From Nitrospinota bacterium (GTDB taxonomy: Bacteria; UBA8248; JACPRG01): a stretch of DNA of 8,832 nt. The notes beneath the pieces were generated by a model that ran no database searches, had not been told where the DNA came from, and worked only from the letters and a program-made list of their open reading frames with translations. Positions 1 to 6,789 of the stretch are shown here, in pieces (positions within the stretch are counted from its first letter, which is position 1; each line of letters starts with the position of its first letter). The stretch is taken from contig JASLXW010000147.1 in assembly GCA_030740135.1 (NCBI GenBank), forward strand, positions 1 to 8,832. The letters are read 5' to 3'. The position numbers and the translations under genes are program-made.

Positions 1-56
1 TGTCATTCCCGAACGGCCGATGAAAACTGGGGAGCACTGAGTCCACGGGCCGTTTG

Positions 57-65
57 TGGTAGACT
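57..65 (+). promoter_or_regulatory. candidate extended -10 promoter upstream of ubiX
   Basis: TGG at 57-59 is followed by TAGACT at 60-65. This fits an extended -10 element (TGn plus a 4/6 match to TATAAT). No good -35 lies 16-18 bases upstream, which is tolerated for extended -10 promoters. Transcription would begin near 72 and leave a leader of about 100 bases before the preferred ubiX start at 170. No gene end is visible in positions 1-56, so the upstream neighbour is unknown. Inferred from consensus only. Confidence 0.3.
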
Positions 66-169
66 AACGCCGTCCGGCTTGTCGAATCCTCCTTTCACGC
101 TTTGGGGGATGGCCGGTCCGCGTGAGCGTCGCAGCGTCTGAAACTACATTCCGCCGGGAGAACGCATCC

Positions 170-733
170 TTGAAAGTCATTGTGGCCGTCTCCGGGGCCA
201 GCGGTTCGATTTACGCGGTCCGCCTGCTCGAATTTCTCAAGGCGACCGACATCGAGGTCCACCTGATCTGCTCGAAGGACGGAATCCGGGTCGTCAAGCA
301 CGAGCTGGGGATGACGTACAAGGACCTTCAGACCTACGCCGACGTCACCCACGATATTCAAGACATCGGGGCCACGCCCGCCAGCGGGTCCGCGGGGATC
401 AACCATATGGTCGTGACGCCCTGCTCGATGAAGACCCTGAGCATGATCGCCACGGGCGCGGCGTCCAACCTGATCGCCAGGTCGGCCGACGTGATCCTCA
501 AGGAGAAGCGCAACCTGGTCCTGGTCCCCCGGGAAACCCCCCTGAGCCCCATTCATCTGGAGCACATGCTGAAGCTTTCCCGCATGGGGGTGCATATCCT
601 CATGGCGAGTCCGGGTTTTTACCACATGCCCAAAACCCTCGATGACATCGTGAACCACATTGTGGGCAAGACGCTGGATTGCATGGGCGTCCCCAACGAA
701 CTGTTCCGCCGCTGGCAGGGTGGAGAAGGCTAG
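170..733 (+). CDS. ubiX: UbiX-family flavin prenyltransferase
   Basis: UbiX enzymes attach a dimethylallyl group to FMN, making the prenylated FMN cofactor used by UbiD-type decarboxylases; they are cytosolic flavin-binding (Rossmann-like) proteins. Visible marks are the N-terminal nucleotide-binding stretch VSGASGS (residues 7-13), the TPCSMKTL segment (Cys85 to Lys88), the RETPLS motif (Arg121, Glu122) and the late ASPGFYHMP segment expected at the prenyl-phosphate site. I chose the TTG at 170 (187 aa, MKVIVAV...) because GGGAG at 156-160 is well spaced and the protein then begins where UbiX proteins usually do. A GTG at 122 would add 16 unremarkable residues. The stop lies 15 bases before the aminopeptidase start, which suggests co-transcription. 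No UbiD partner is in the window, so the client decarboxylase (ubiquinone/menaquinone synthesis or aromatic acid metabolism) is unknown. Family assignment is secure; the paralogue-level role is not. Confidence 0.95.
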   Translation: MKVIVAVSGASGSIYAVRLLEFLKATDIEVHLICSKDGIRVVKHELGMTYKDLQTYADVTHDIQDIGATPASGSAGINHMVVTPCSMKTLSMIATGAASNLIARSADVILKEKRNLVLVPRETPLSPIHLEHMLKLSRMGVHILMASPGFYHMPKTLDDIVNHIVGKTLDCMGVPNELFRRWQGGEG

Positions 734-748
734 GGAGGGAGTCCGCCC

Positions 749-2287
749 GTGCGGGGTAAGGTGGTTGTCGGAAGCCTCCTGGAAACGGACGCGGAGTTGG
801 CGGTCCTGCCGGTCTATGAAGGAAAGACGCCCCTGCGGGGAAGCGCCCGGGAGGCCGACCGGGTCCTGAAGGGGGCCGTTCGGCGCATGCTCGACAGCGG
901 CGAGTTTCAGCCCGCGCCCCGGCGGCGCCGGGTCCTTCCACTGCTGGAATCCCGCAAGGGGCTGCGTCCGAAGCGGCTGTTGCTGATGGGCATGGGGAAG
1001 GCCGCGGATCTCACCGTGGACATCCTCCGGGGCGCGGCCGCCGCGGCCGCCCGGACCGCCCGCGACCTCAAGCTTGACGCCTTCCACGCCGAGATCCCCG
1101 GACAGGTGTTGAAAGCGCCCCCCGAAGCCCAGGCCCAGGCCTGGATCGAGGGCGCGGTGATGGGCCTGTACCGGATGGACGATTACCGGAAAAAGGAAAA
1201 AGACGGCCGCGCCGGAAATGTCCGGTCCGGGGTCCTGATGGCCGGGGACCGGGAAGAAGCCGGCGCGCTCGGGCGGGGCGTGAAGCGCGGCCTGGCGATG
1301 GGCGGGGCCGTGAACTTCGCCCGCGACCTCGTGACGCATCCCGCCAACGTGGCGGTCCCGGCCTTTCTGGCCCGAGCCGCCCGGTCCTTGGCGAGAAAGT
1401 ATGGGATGACCTGCCGGATCCTCGAGGCCCGGGACGCCGAGCGGTTGGGGATGGGGGGGGTCCTGAGCGTCGCCCAGGCGGGCGTTGCGCCGCCTAAGTT
1501 CATCATCCTCGAACATTCCGGCCGAAACCCCAAGGCCGCCCCCGTCGTCCTGGTGGGGAAGGGGGTGACGTTCGACACGGGCGGTTTGAACATCAAGCCG
1601 GGCGGCGGCATGCGGACCATGAAGACCGACATGTCCGGAGCGGCCGCCGTCCTGGGCGCGATGCGGGCCATCGGCGAGTTGAACGCGCCCCAGCGGGTCG
1701 TGGCGCTGGCGCCTTGCACCGAGAACATGATCGCCGGCCGGGCCAACCGGCCGGGCGACGTCATCACCACCCTGTCGGGGTTGACGGTGGAGATTGACAA
1801 CACGGACGCCGAGGGCAGGCTCATCCTGGGCGACGCCCTGACTTACGCGAGGCGGTACAAGCCCCAGGCCGTGGTGGACGCGGCGACGCTGACGGGGGCG
1901 TGCGTCGTGGCCCTGGGGGAGTCGTGCTCGGGGGTCCTGGGGAATTCCGAGGAGTTGATCGACCGGGTTCGCCGGGCGGCGGACCGGTCGGGAGATCGGG
2001 TCTGGGAGCTCCCTTTGTGGCCCGAGTATTTCGACCGGATCAAGAGCGATATCGCGGACATCAAGAATACGGGCGGCCGTTGGGGCGGGGCGATCACCGC
2101 CGCGGCCTTTCTGGGCCGGTTCACCGAGGGTTATCCCTGGGCGCACCTCGATATCGCGGGCCCGGCCTGGCGGGAGCGGGAGCTTCCCTACACCCCGAAG
2201 GGCGCCTCCGGCGTCGGCGTCCGGCTTCTGGCGGAGCTGGTCGCCGAGTGGCGGCCGCTGAAATCGAAGAAGCAGAAATGGGCGTAA
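749..2287 (+). CDS. pepA: leucyl aminopeptidase, peptidase family M17 (PepA)
   Basis: A cytosolic dinuclear metal aminopeptidase that removes N-terminal residues (often leucine) from peptides; family members are hexamers and some also bind DNA. At 512 aa it is close to the E. coli enzyme (503 aa). Residues 1 to about 180 form the variable N-terminal domain, and the rest is the catalytic domain. All expected metal and catalytic residues are present: Lys271 and Asp276 in VGKGVTFDTGG, Lys283, Asp294 in MKTDMSGAA, and Asp353, Glu355 and Arg357 in the family signature NTDAEGRL. Each is offset by one from E. coli PepA numbering. The GTG start at 749 is set by GGGAGGGA at 733-740. An eight-G run at 1453-1460 leaves the frame intact. 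It is placed tightly behind ubiX. A DNA-binding role as in E. coli PepA (XerCD/carAB) cannot be judged from the sequence. Confidence 0.97.
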   Translation: MRGKVVVGSLLETDAELAVLPVYEGKTPLRGSAREADRVLKGAVRRMLDSGEFQPAPRRRRVLPLLESRKGLRPKRLLLMGMGKAADLTVDILRGAAAAAARTARDLKLDAFHAEIPGQVLKAPPEAQAQAWIEGAVMGLYRMDDYRKKEKDGRAGNVRSGVLMAGDREEAGALGRGVKRGLAMGGAVNFARDLVTHPANVAVPAFLARAARSLARKYGMTCRILEARDAERLGMGGVLSVAQAGVAPPKFIILEHSGRNPKAAPVVLVGKGVTFDTGGLNIKPGGGMRTMKTDMSGAAAVLGAMRAIGELNAPQRVVALAPCTENMIAGRANRPGDVITTLSGLTVEIDNTDAEGRLILGDALTYARRYKPQAVVDAATLTGACVVALGESCSGVLGNSEELIDRVRRAADRSGDRVWELPLWPEYFDRIKSDIADIKNTGGRWGGAITAAAFLGRFTEGYPWAHLDIAGPAWRERELPYTPKGASGVGVRLLAELVAEWRPLKSKKQKWA

Positions 2288-2370
2288 GCGGGCCGCCCCG
2301 GGGAGCGCACGGCCGAGGTCCCGGCGTAGGGGTCCGGTTCTTTTCGCGTCGCGCTCGGGAGGACTGACCC

Positions 2371-2784
2371 ATGGCCAAGCTGAGGCACATCGCCATCGCC
2401 ACGAAAGATCCGAAGGCGACGGCCGGGTTCTACAAGAAACACTTCGGGATGAAGGAGGCCGGGATCATCGAGAATGATCTGGGCGAGGGCGTATACCTGT
2501 CGGACGGTGTCGTCAATCCGGCCGTCCTCAAGCTGAGGTCCCGCTGGACGAATCTCCCCGGGGAGGATATAAATTTCACGGGGATTCATCACTTCGGGTT
2601 CATCGTGGAGGACCTCGAAGAGAGCATGCGGAAGCTCGAACGGGACGGCGCCCGGGAAGTGGCGGACGGCTATCAAGGCGCCGGCGAAGAGACGGTTTAC
2701 TATGAAAGAAAATTTCTGGCGCCCGACGGCGTCGTCATCGATCTCACCGAGCACGGCTGGGCGGGCGCACGGGGGGACGTTTGA
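2371..2784 (+). CDS. VOC (glyoxalase/bleomycin-resistance fold) family protein
   Basis: A 137-aa single-chain vicinal-oxygen-chelate protein. VOC proteins are cytosolic metal enzymes (glyoxalase I, methylmalonyl-CoA epimerase, ring-cleavage dioxygenases) or ligand-binding relatives. Two beta-alpha-beta-beta-beta modules can be seen. The first starts LRHIAIATKDPKATAGFYKKHFGM (residues 4-27), and the second starts GIHHFGFIVEDLEESMRKL (71-89) and ends with APDGVVIDLTEHGW (117-130). Likely metal ligands are His6, His74 and Glu127, the usual His/His/Glu pattern. The ATG at 2371 has GGGAGG at 2357-2362, eight bases upstream. It lies 83 bases after pepA and 80 before E1 alpha on the same strand. The substrate cannot be read from the sequence. 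Methylmalonyl-CoA epimerase would be a natural link to branched-chain oxoacid breakdown, but the match to that subfamily is not clear to me. Confidence 0.85.
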   Translation: MAKLRHIAIATKDPKATAGFYKKHFGMKEAGIIENDLGEGVYLSDGVVNPAVLKLRSRWTNLPGEDINFTGIHHFGFIVEDLEESMRKLERDGAREVADGYQGAGEETVYYERKFLAPDGVVIDLTEHGWAGARGDV

Positions 2785-2864
2785 GATCTCGTTATGGGCC
2801 CCGGATTCGTTTGAGCAGCCTCGCGGTGTTCCTGAAATTCGTTGTTCCGTGGAATTCATGAGCC

Positions 2865-4004
2865 GTGCCCCAAGCCAACCGAAAGACATCCGAGGTATCC
2901 ATCGGTAAGAAGCCCCGGTTGCCGGAAACGCCGGTCCTGGAGGAGGAGCTCGAGCGGCTCGACTCCTTTCGGGACGTGCGGGACCGCCACTTGGTCATCA
3001 ATGGCCTGCGGATCGCGTGGCGTCCCAAGGCGGACCTCGACGCGTTGGGATTGGACGCGGAGGGCCTGAGGCGGCTTTATGTGTTTATGGCCCTGGGGCG
3101 GACTTTCGAGGAGCGGATCGCCGAGCTGTATCGTCAGGGGCTGGTGCCGGGGTCGGCGTTTTTCGGACGGGGCAACGAGGGCCTCTCCGTGGGGGCCGCC
3201 TCCGCCCTGGACGCGGAAGACACCATGGTCCCGATGCACCGCAACCTGCCCGCTCACTTGGTCCGGGGGCAGGACCTGAAGGAGCTCATGGCCCACTACC
3301 TGGGGCGGGTCGATGGAGTCAACCGGGGACGGGACCTTCACTACGGCAACCGCAAGCACAACATCATCCAGCTCATCAGCCACATCGGGACGATGATCCC
3401 CATCGCGTGCGGCGCCGCCTGGACGGCCAAGTACCGGGACGACGGATCGGCGGCGCTGGTCGTGTGCGGCGACGGAGCGACCTCCACGGGCGACTTCCAC
3501 CAGGGGCTGAACCTGGCCGCCGTCCACCGCCTGCCCCTGGTCGTCATCATCGAGAACAACCTTTGGGCGTACAAAACGCCCACGCGCATGCAATACGCCT
3601 GCAAGACGCTGGCGCTGCGGGCCATCGGCTATGGGATTCCGGGCTACCTGATTGACGGGACGGACGTGGCCGCCTGTTACGAAGTCTGCCGCGAGGCGCT
3701 GGGGCGGGCCCGGGCCGGGGAGGGGCCGATCCTCATCGAGTCCATGAACGTGAGAATCGGGGGTCATTCCATCTACGACGCCTACACGGACTATTTGACC
3801 GAGGCGGAGATCGCCGGGTGGGAGTCCGGGGACCCGATCCCGTTGTTCGAACAGAGGTTGCGCGCGGCGGGGCATGGGGATGATTCCTTCTTTCAGGAGA
3901 CGGAAGCCCGTAACCTCGAATTGATCGAAGAAGCCGTGAATTACGCCAAGGACAGCCCCTTTCCCGAGGGGCATGAAGCTTCCGGGGGGGTCTTCGCCCC
4001 ATGA
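2865..4004 (+). CDS. 2-oxoacid dehydrogenase E1 component, alpha subunit (thiamine diphosphate-dependent)
   Basis: With E1 beta it forms the alpha2beta2 E1 decarboxylase, which decarboxylates a 2-oxoacid on thiamine diphosphate and passes the acyl group to the E2 lipoyl arm. At 379 aa it has the expected length. The thiamine diphosphate motif is intact: GDG at 202-204 and the closing NN at 231-232. The phosphorylation-loop region reads IGGHSIYDAYTDY with His301 and Ser302; the loop commonly reads RGHS, so Gly replaces Arg here. The GDGATSTGDF stretch leans towards branched-chain-type E1 more than classical PDH, but pyruvate or acetoin types are not excluded. The start is uncertain: the GTG at 2865 has no good ribosome binding site, an ATG at 2858 is out of frame and stops after 16 codons, and a TTG at 2919 is another in-frame option. 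The stop overlaps the E1 beta start (ATGA). Confidence 0.94.
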   Translation: MPQANRKTSEVSIGKKPRLPETPVLEEELERLDSFRDVRDRHLVINGLRIAWRPKADLDALGLDAEGLRRLYVFMALGRTFEERIAELYRQGLVPGSAFFGRGNEGLSVGAASALDAEDTMVPMHRNLPAHLVRGQDLKELMAHYLGRVDGVNRGRDLHYGNRKHNIIQLISHIGTMIPIACGAAWTAKYRDDGSAALVVCGDGATSTGDFHQGLNLAAVHRLPLVVIIENNLWAYKTPTRMQYACKTLALRAIGYGIPGYLIDGTDVAACYEVCREALGRARAGEGPILIESMNVRIGGHSIYDAYTDYLTEAEIAGWESGDPIPLFEQRLRAAGHGDDSFFQETEARNLELIEEAVNYAKDSPFPEGHEASGGVFAP

Positions 4005-5011
4005 GCGCATCGACGCGGGCCCTCACCTATCGAGACGCCATCAGCGCCGCCCTCGAAGAGGAAATGGACCTGAACCCGGATGTCTACCTGATCGGGGAGG
4101 ACATCGCCATCGGCGGCGGCGCCTTCGGCGTGACCAAGGGTTTCCTGGACCGGTACGGCCCGATGCGGGTGGTGGACGCCCCCATCGCGGAGAGCGGGTT
4201 CGTCGGAATGTCCATCGGCTCCGCTCAGATGGGGCTTCGGCCCGTCATCGAGATGCAGTTCGCCGATTTCGTTTCCGACGCCTTCAAGATGCTGGTCCAT
4301 TATGCGGGCGGGACGTACTACCGGGGGGGAGGGCCGGTCCCGATCGTCGTCCGGCTTCCGGCCGGGGCCCTGAAATCCGCCGGGCCGTTTCACTCCTGCA
4401 ACCCCGAATCCTGGTTCTATCACACGCCCGGTCTCAAGATCGTCGCGCCGGCGAGCCCTTATGACGCGAAGGGTCTGCTCAAGGCCGCTGTCCGGGACGA
4501 TAATCCCGTTCTCTTTCTGGAATACAAGAAGCTCTACAACCTTCCCCTGAGCCAGTACCCCGAGGTCCTGAGAATGGGGGCGCCGGAGGAGGATTACACC
4601 GTTCCGATCGGAAAGGCGCGGATTGTCCGCGAAGGGGAGGGCGTCTCGCTCATCACGCACGGGACGATGGTCCTGGAGGCCCTGCGCGCCGCCGAACAGG
4701 TGGAGCGGGACGGGATCGAGGCCGAAGTGATCGACCTCCGGTCCGTCATTCCTTTTGACCGCGAGACGGTTCTGGGATCGGTCAGGCGCACGGGCCGGGC
4801 CGTCATCGTTCACGAAGACAACAAGACCGGGGGCGTGGGTTCGGAATGGGCGGCCGTGCTGGCGGAGGAGGCCTTCGATTCGCTGGACGCTCCGTTGAGA
4901 CGGGTCGCGGCGCCGGATGCGCCCATCCCCTACTCGCCGTCGTTGGAGGACGCCTTCCTGCCCAACGCGGAGAAGATCGCCGACGCCCTGCGCGCGGTCG
5001 TGGAATTCTGA
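4001..5011 (+). CDS. 2-oxoacid dehydrogenase E1 component, beta subunit
   Basis: The partner subunit of E1 alpha. It supplies the pyrimidine-binding half of the thiamine diphosphate site and the docking surface for E2. The 336-aa length is typical. Visible features are LIGEDIAIGGGAFGVTKGF (residues 30-48), the PIAESGF segment with the conserved glutamate Glu64, the EMQFADF strand, the FHSCNPESWFYHTPGLKIV region (His131, Ser132) and a C-terminal transketolase-like domain with the EVIDLRSVIPFD motif. The ATG at 4001 overlaps the E1 alpha stop in an ATGA, a classic translational-coupling arrangement that favours equal subunit synthesis. A G-rich run at 3983-3989 may serve as the ribosome binding site. 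Phrases such as LFLEYKKLYN and APDAPIPYSPSLEDAFLPN resemble branched-chain-type as well as PDH-type E1 beta, so the substrate stays open. Confidence 0.95.
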   Translation: MSASTRALTYRDAISAALEEEMDLNPDVYLIGEDIAIGGGAFGVTKGFLDRYGPMRVVDAPIAESGFVGMSIGSAQMGLRPVIEMQFADFVSDAFKMLVHYAGGTYYRGGGPVPIVVRLPAGALKSAGPFHSCNPESWFYHTPGLKIVAPASPYDAKGLLKAAVRDDNPVLFLEYKKLYNLPLSQYPEVLRMGAPEEDYTVPIGKARIVREGEGVSLITHGTMVLEALRAAEQVERDGIEAEVIDLRSVIPFDRETVLGSVRRTGRAVIVHEDNKTGGVGSEWAAVLAEEAFDSLDAPLRRVAAPDAPIPYSPSLEDAFLPNAEKIADALRAVVEF

Positions 5012-5096
5012 TTGCGGCGGGCCCGGGAGTGATTGCGCGGGGCGGCTCGTCCCGGACCCGTCCCCGGAGGAGCAATGCCCCGCAGGCGTTCGGATG

Positions 5097-5126
5097 GACC
5101 CCCGCCGCCGAGATCGGGCGGGGGTC
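5097..5126 (+). repeat. perfect 10-bp inverted repeat (hairpin) in the E1 beta/E2 gap
   Basis: GACCCCCGCC at 5097-5106 is exactly complementary to GGCGGGGGTC at 5117-5126, with a 10-base loop. The arm is nearly all G/C, so the RNA hairpin would be very stable. It ends six bases before the GGAGG (5133-5137) of the E2 gene. No T-run follows, so it is not a standard intrinsic terminator. An mRNA-stability or expression-ratio element between E1 and E2 is a reasonable inference. A weaker imperfect pairing (5019-5028 with 5050-5059, one mismatch) lies upstream in the same gap. Confidence 0.6.
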
Positions 5127-5144
5127 GGAAGCGGAGGAACCGTG

Positions 5145-6395
5145 GTGCGCCAGGTGAAGATCCTCATGCCGAGAATGGGCACGAGCGTTCACGAAGGCAC
5201 GGTGGTCCAGTGGCTCAAGGAGGAGGGAGACGTCCTGGAAAAGGGAGATCCCCTGCTGCTGGCGGAGAGCGAGAAGGTCGAGTTCGAGATGGAGAGTCCC
5301 TACAGCGGACGCCTGGTCAAAATCCTGACGCCGGTGCAGAGCGCGATTCCCGTCGGGGAGACCATGGCCCTCGTCGAGACGGAAGACGAGGTTTCGGTCG
5401 AAGAGGAAACCGAATCCGACCCCGATCCGGCGGGCGCGCCCGGGCCGGCGGACGGCGAAGCCCCCCCCCCTCCCTCCGCCCCGGAGCGGGGCGAGGGAAA
5501 GCCGTTTCTCTCTCCCCGGGTTCGGCGGTTGGCGCGGGAGCGTGGAGTTGCCCTGGAGGAGGCGGCGAAGATCTCCGGGTCCGGCCGGAACGGTCGAGTG
5601 ACCGAAGCCGATCTCGAAGCCTATGTCGCCCGGCGCGGGTCCGGCCCCGAGGCGGGGGCGGCGGAGCCGGCGGTCGGTGTCCCGGTCCCGGAGGACGCGG
5701 ACGTTCTTCCCCTCAGCCCGCTTCGCAGGCGACTGTCCCGGCGGCTCAGTGAAAGCGTCCAAGGGGTTCCCCAGTTCACCACGTTCGACGAAGCGGACGT
5801 GACGGACATCGTCGAGCGGCGAAAGGCCAAAGGGGAATTGACCTTCGCCCGGAAGGGGATTCACCTGACGGTGACTCATTTTCTGTCGTGGGCCGCCATT
5901 CGGGCGCTTGAGCGGATCGAATTTCAGCCGTTGAACGCGCGGTTCGCCGGCGACGCCATCCACCAGTTCCGTAACATTCACCTGGGCGTCGCCGTCGCGG
6001 TTCCGGACGGGCTCCTCGTGCCCGTTATCCGCGGCGCCGAAAGGTTGTTCTTCCCGGAGCTCGCCCGGCGGGTGACCGATTCGGCGGATCAGGCCCGGCA
6101 AGGGACCCTGACCCCCGAAGACGCGTCCGGAAGCACCTTCACGATCACCAACGCGGGGGCCGCGGGCAGTCTTTACGCAACGCCCATCCTGAACCCCCCG
6201 GAGGCGGCCATCCTGGGCGTCGGCGCGATTCGCAAGCGGGTTGTGCCCCTGGAGGACGGCTCGATCGGGATCCGGGACAGAATGGGCGTCTCCCTGACCG
6301 TCGACCACCGGGTCGTGGATGGAATGCTGGCGGCGCAATTCAACCGGGTCGTCTGTCAGAATCTCGAACAATTCGACTTTTCGGTCTTGGACTGA
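5145..6395 (+). CDS. 2-oxoacid dehydrogenase E2 component, dihydrolipoamide acyltransferase
   Basis: The E2 core carries the acyl group on a swinging lipoyl arm and transfers it to CoA. Domains in order: one lipoyl domain (about residues 4-77) with target lysine Lys44 in ESEKVEFE; an acidic and Pro/Ala-rich linker (80-119) that includes four prolines coded by a ten-C run at 5461-5470; a peripheral subunit-binding domain (121-160, FLSPRVRRLARERG to ADLEAYV); a second flexible linker; and a catalytic domain (188-416) with the active-site motif DHRVVDG (His388, Asp392). The frame stays open back to 4917, inside E1 beta, but that extension is low-complexity and arginine-rich. GGAGG at 5133-5137 fits the GTG at 5145 (416 aa); GTG 5142 and ATG 5094 are alternatives. 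The E1-binding partners are directly upstream. No E3 gene is present, so lipoamide dehydrogenase must be elsewhere. Confidence 0.94.
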   Translation: MRQVKILMPRMGTSVHEGTVVQWLKEEGDVLEKGDPLLLAESEKVEFEMESPYSGRLVKILTPVQSAIPVGETMALVETEDEVSVEEETESDPDPAGAPGPADGEAPPPPSAPERGEGKPFLSPRVRRLARERGVALEEAAKISGSGRNGRVTEADLEAYVARRGSGPEAGAAEPAVGVPVPEDADVLPLSPLRRRLSRRLSESVQGVPQFTTFDEADVTDIVERRKAKGELTFARKGIHLTVTHFLSWAAIRALERIEFQPLNARFAGDAIHQFRNIHLGVAVAVPDGLLVPVIRGAERLFFPELARRVTDSADQARQGTLTPEDASGSTFTITNAGAAGSLYATPILNPPEAAILGVGAIRKRVVPLEDGSIGIRDRMGVSLTVDHRVVDGMLAAQFNRVVCQNLEQFDFSVLD

Positions 6396-6453
6396 GGGCG
6401 GCGCCCGAGGGGTTCCGCTCACCCCGGAGCCCGGCAGGGGGGGGGATTTTGAA

Positions 6454-6732
6454 ATGGCGAAACTGGCCGAGGAGCAAATCGAACAGGCGTTGAAAGCGCT
6501 GCCCGGATGGGCGCGCGAAGCCGAAACCATCGTCAAGACTTTCGCGTTCGAGTGGTTCACGCCGGCAATGGGCTTCGTGACGAAGGTCGCCCTGTTGGCG
6601 GAGCGGTTCGATCATCATCCGGACATCGACATCCGGTATAAGAGCGTGCGGCTCGTGCTGACTTCGCATGATTCGGGGGGGCTGACCGAGCGGGATATCA
6701 ATCTGGCGAAGGAGATCGAAGCCATTCAGTAA
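6454..6732 (+). CDS. phhB: pterin-4a-carbinolamine dehydratase (4a-hydroxytetrahydrobiopterin dehydratase)
   Basis: This enzyme dehydrates 4a-hydroxytetrahydropterin so that the pterin cofactor of aromatic amino acid hydroxylases can be recycled. The symbol is a family label. The 92-aa protein has the full family pattern: an EQIEQALKALPGW N-terminus, His54-His55-Pro56 in the HHPDIDIRY segment, and His72 in LTSHDSGGLTERDINLA. These give the three active-site histidines. The ATG at 6454 is preceded by a nine-G run (6437-6445), which is an unusual, low-quality ribosome binding site. The frame extends upstream to 6319, but that part overlaps the E2 end and looks non-coding. It lies 58 bases after E2 and 57 before the kinase. 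No phenylalanine hydroxylase is in the window. Pterin dehydratases without such a partner are common in bacteria, and their role is less clear. Confidence 0.93.
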   Translation: MAKLAEEQIEQALKALPGWAREAETIVKTFAFEWFTPAMGFVTKVALLAERFDHHPDIDIRYKSVRLVLTSHDSGGLTERDINLAKEIEAIQ

Positions 6733-6789
6733 GGCTTCACGTGGGAAATCCGCTGAACGTTGTGTCATCCAAAACGGCAAGGAGACGAG

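Noticed and set aside
12..54. A 7-bp inverted repeat (AACGGCC with GGCCGTT) as a terminator of an upstream gene
   Set aside because: The spacer is 29 bases, no T-run follows, and no upstream gene end is visible. Such short G+C-rich pairings are common by chance here.
95..2146. A 683-codon open frame on the minus strand opposite ubiX and pepA
   Set aside because: Its translation is low-complexity (Pro/Gly/Arg/His-rich) with no family resemblance, and it lies opposite two confidently identified genes. Long antisense frames are expected from G+C-rich codon usage.
4917..5144. An N-terminal extension of E2 reaching back into E1 beta
   Set aside because: The extension is Arg/Pro-rich, overlaps a verified gene end, and is replaced by a normal E2 N-terminus at a GTG with a good ribosome binding site at 5133-5137.
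4803..6560. A 585-codon minus-strand open frame opposite E1 beta and E2, and similar ones at 2856-4010 and 3941-5182
   Set aside because: These are shadows of real genes with compositionally biased translations, no domain motifs and no supporting start signals.
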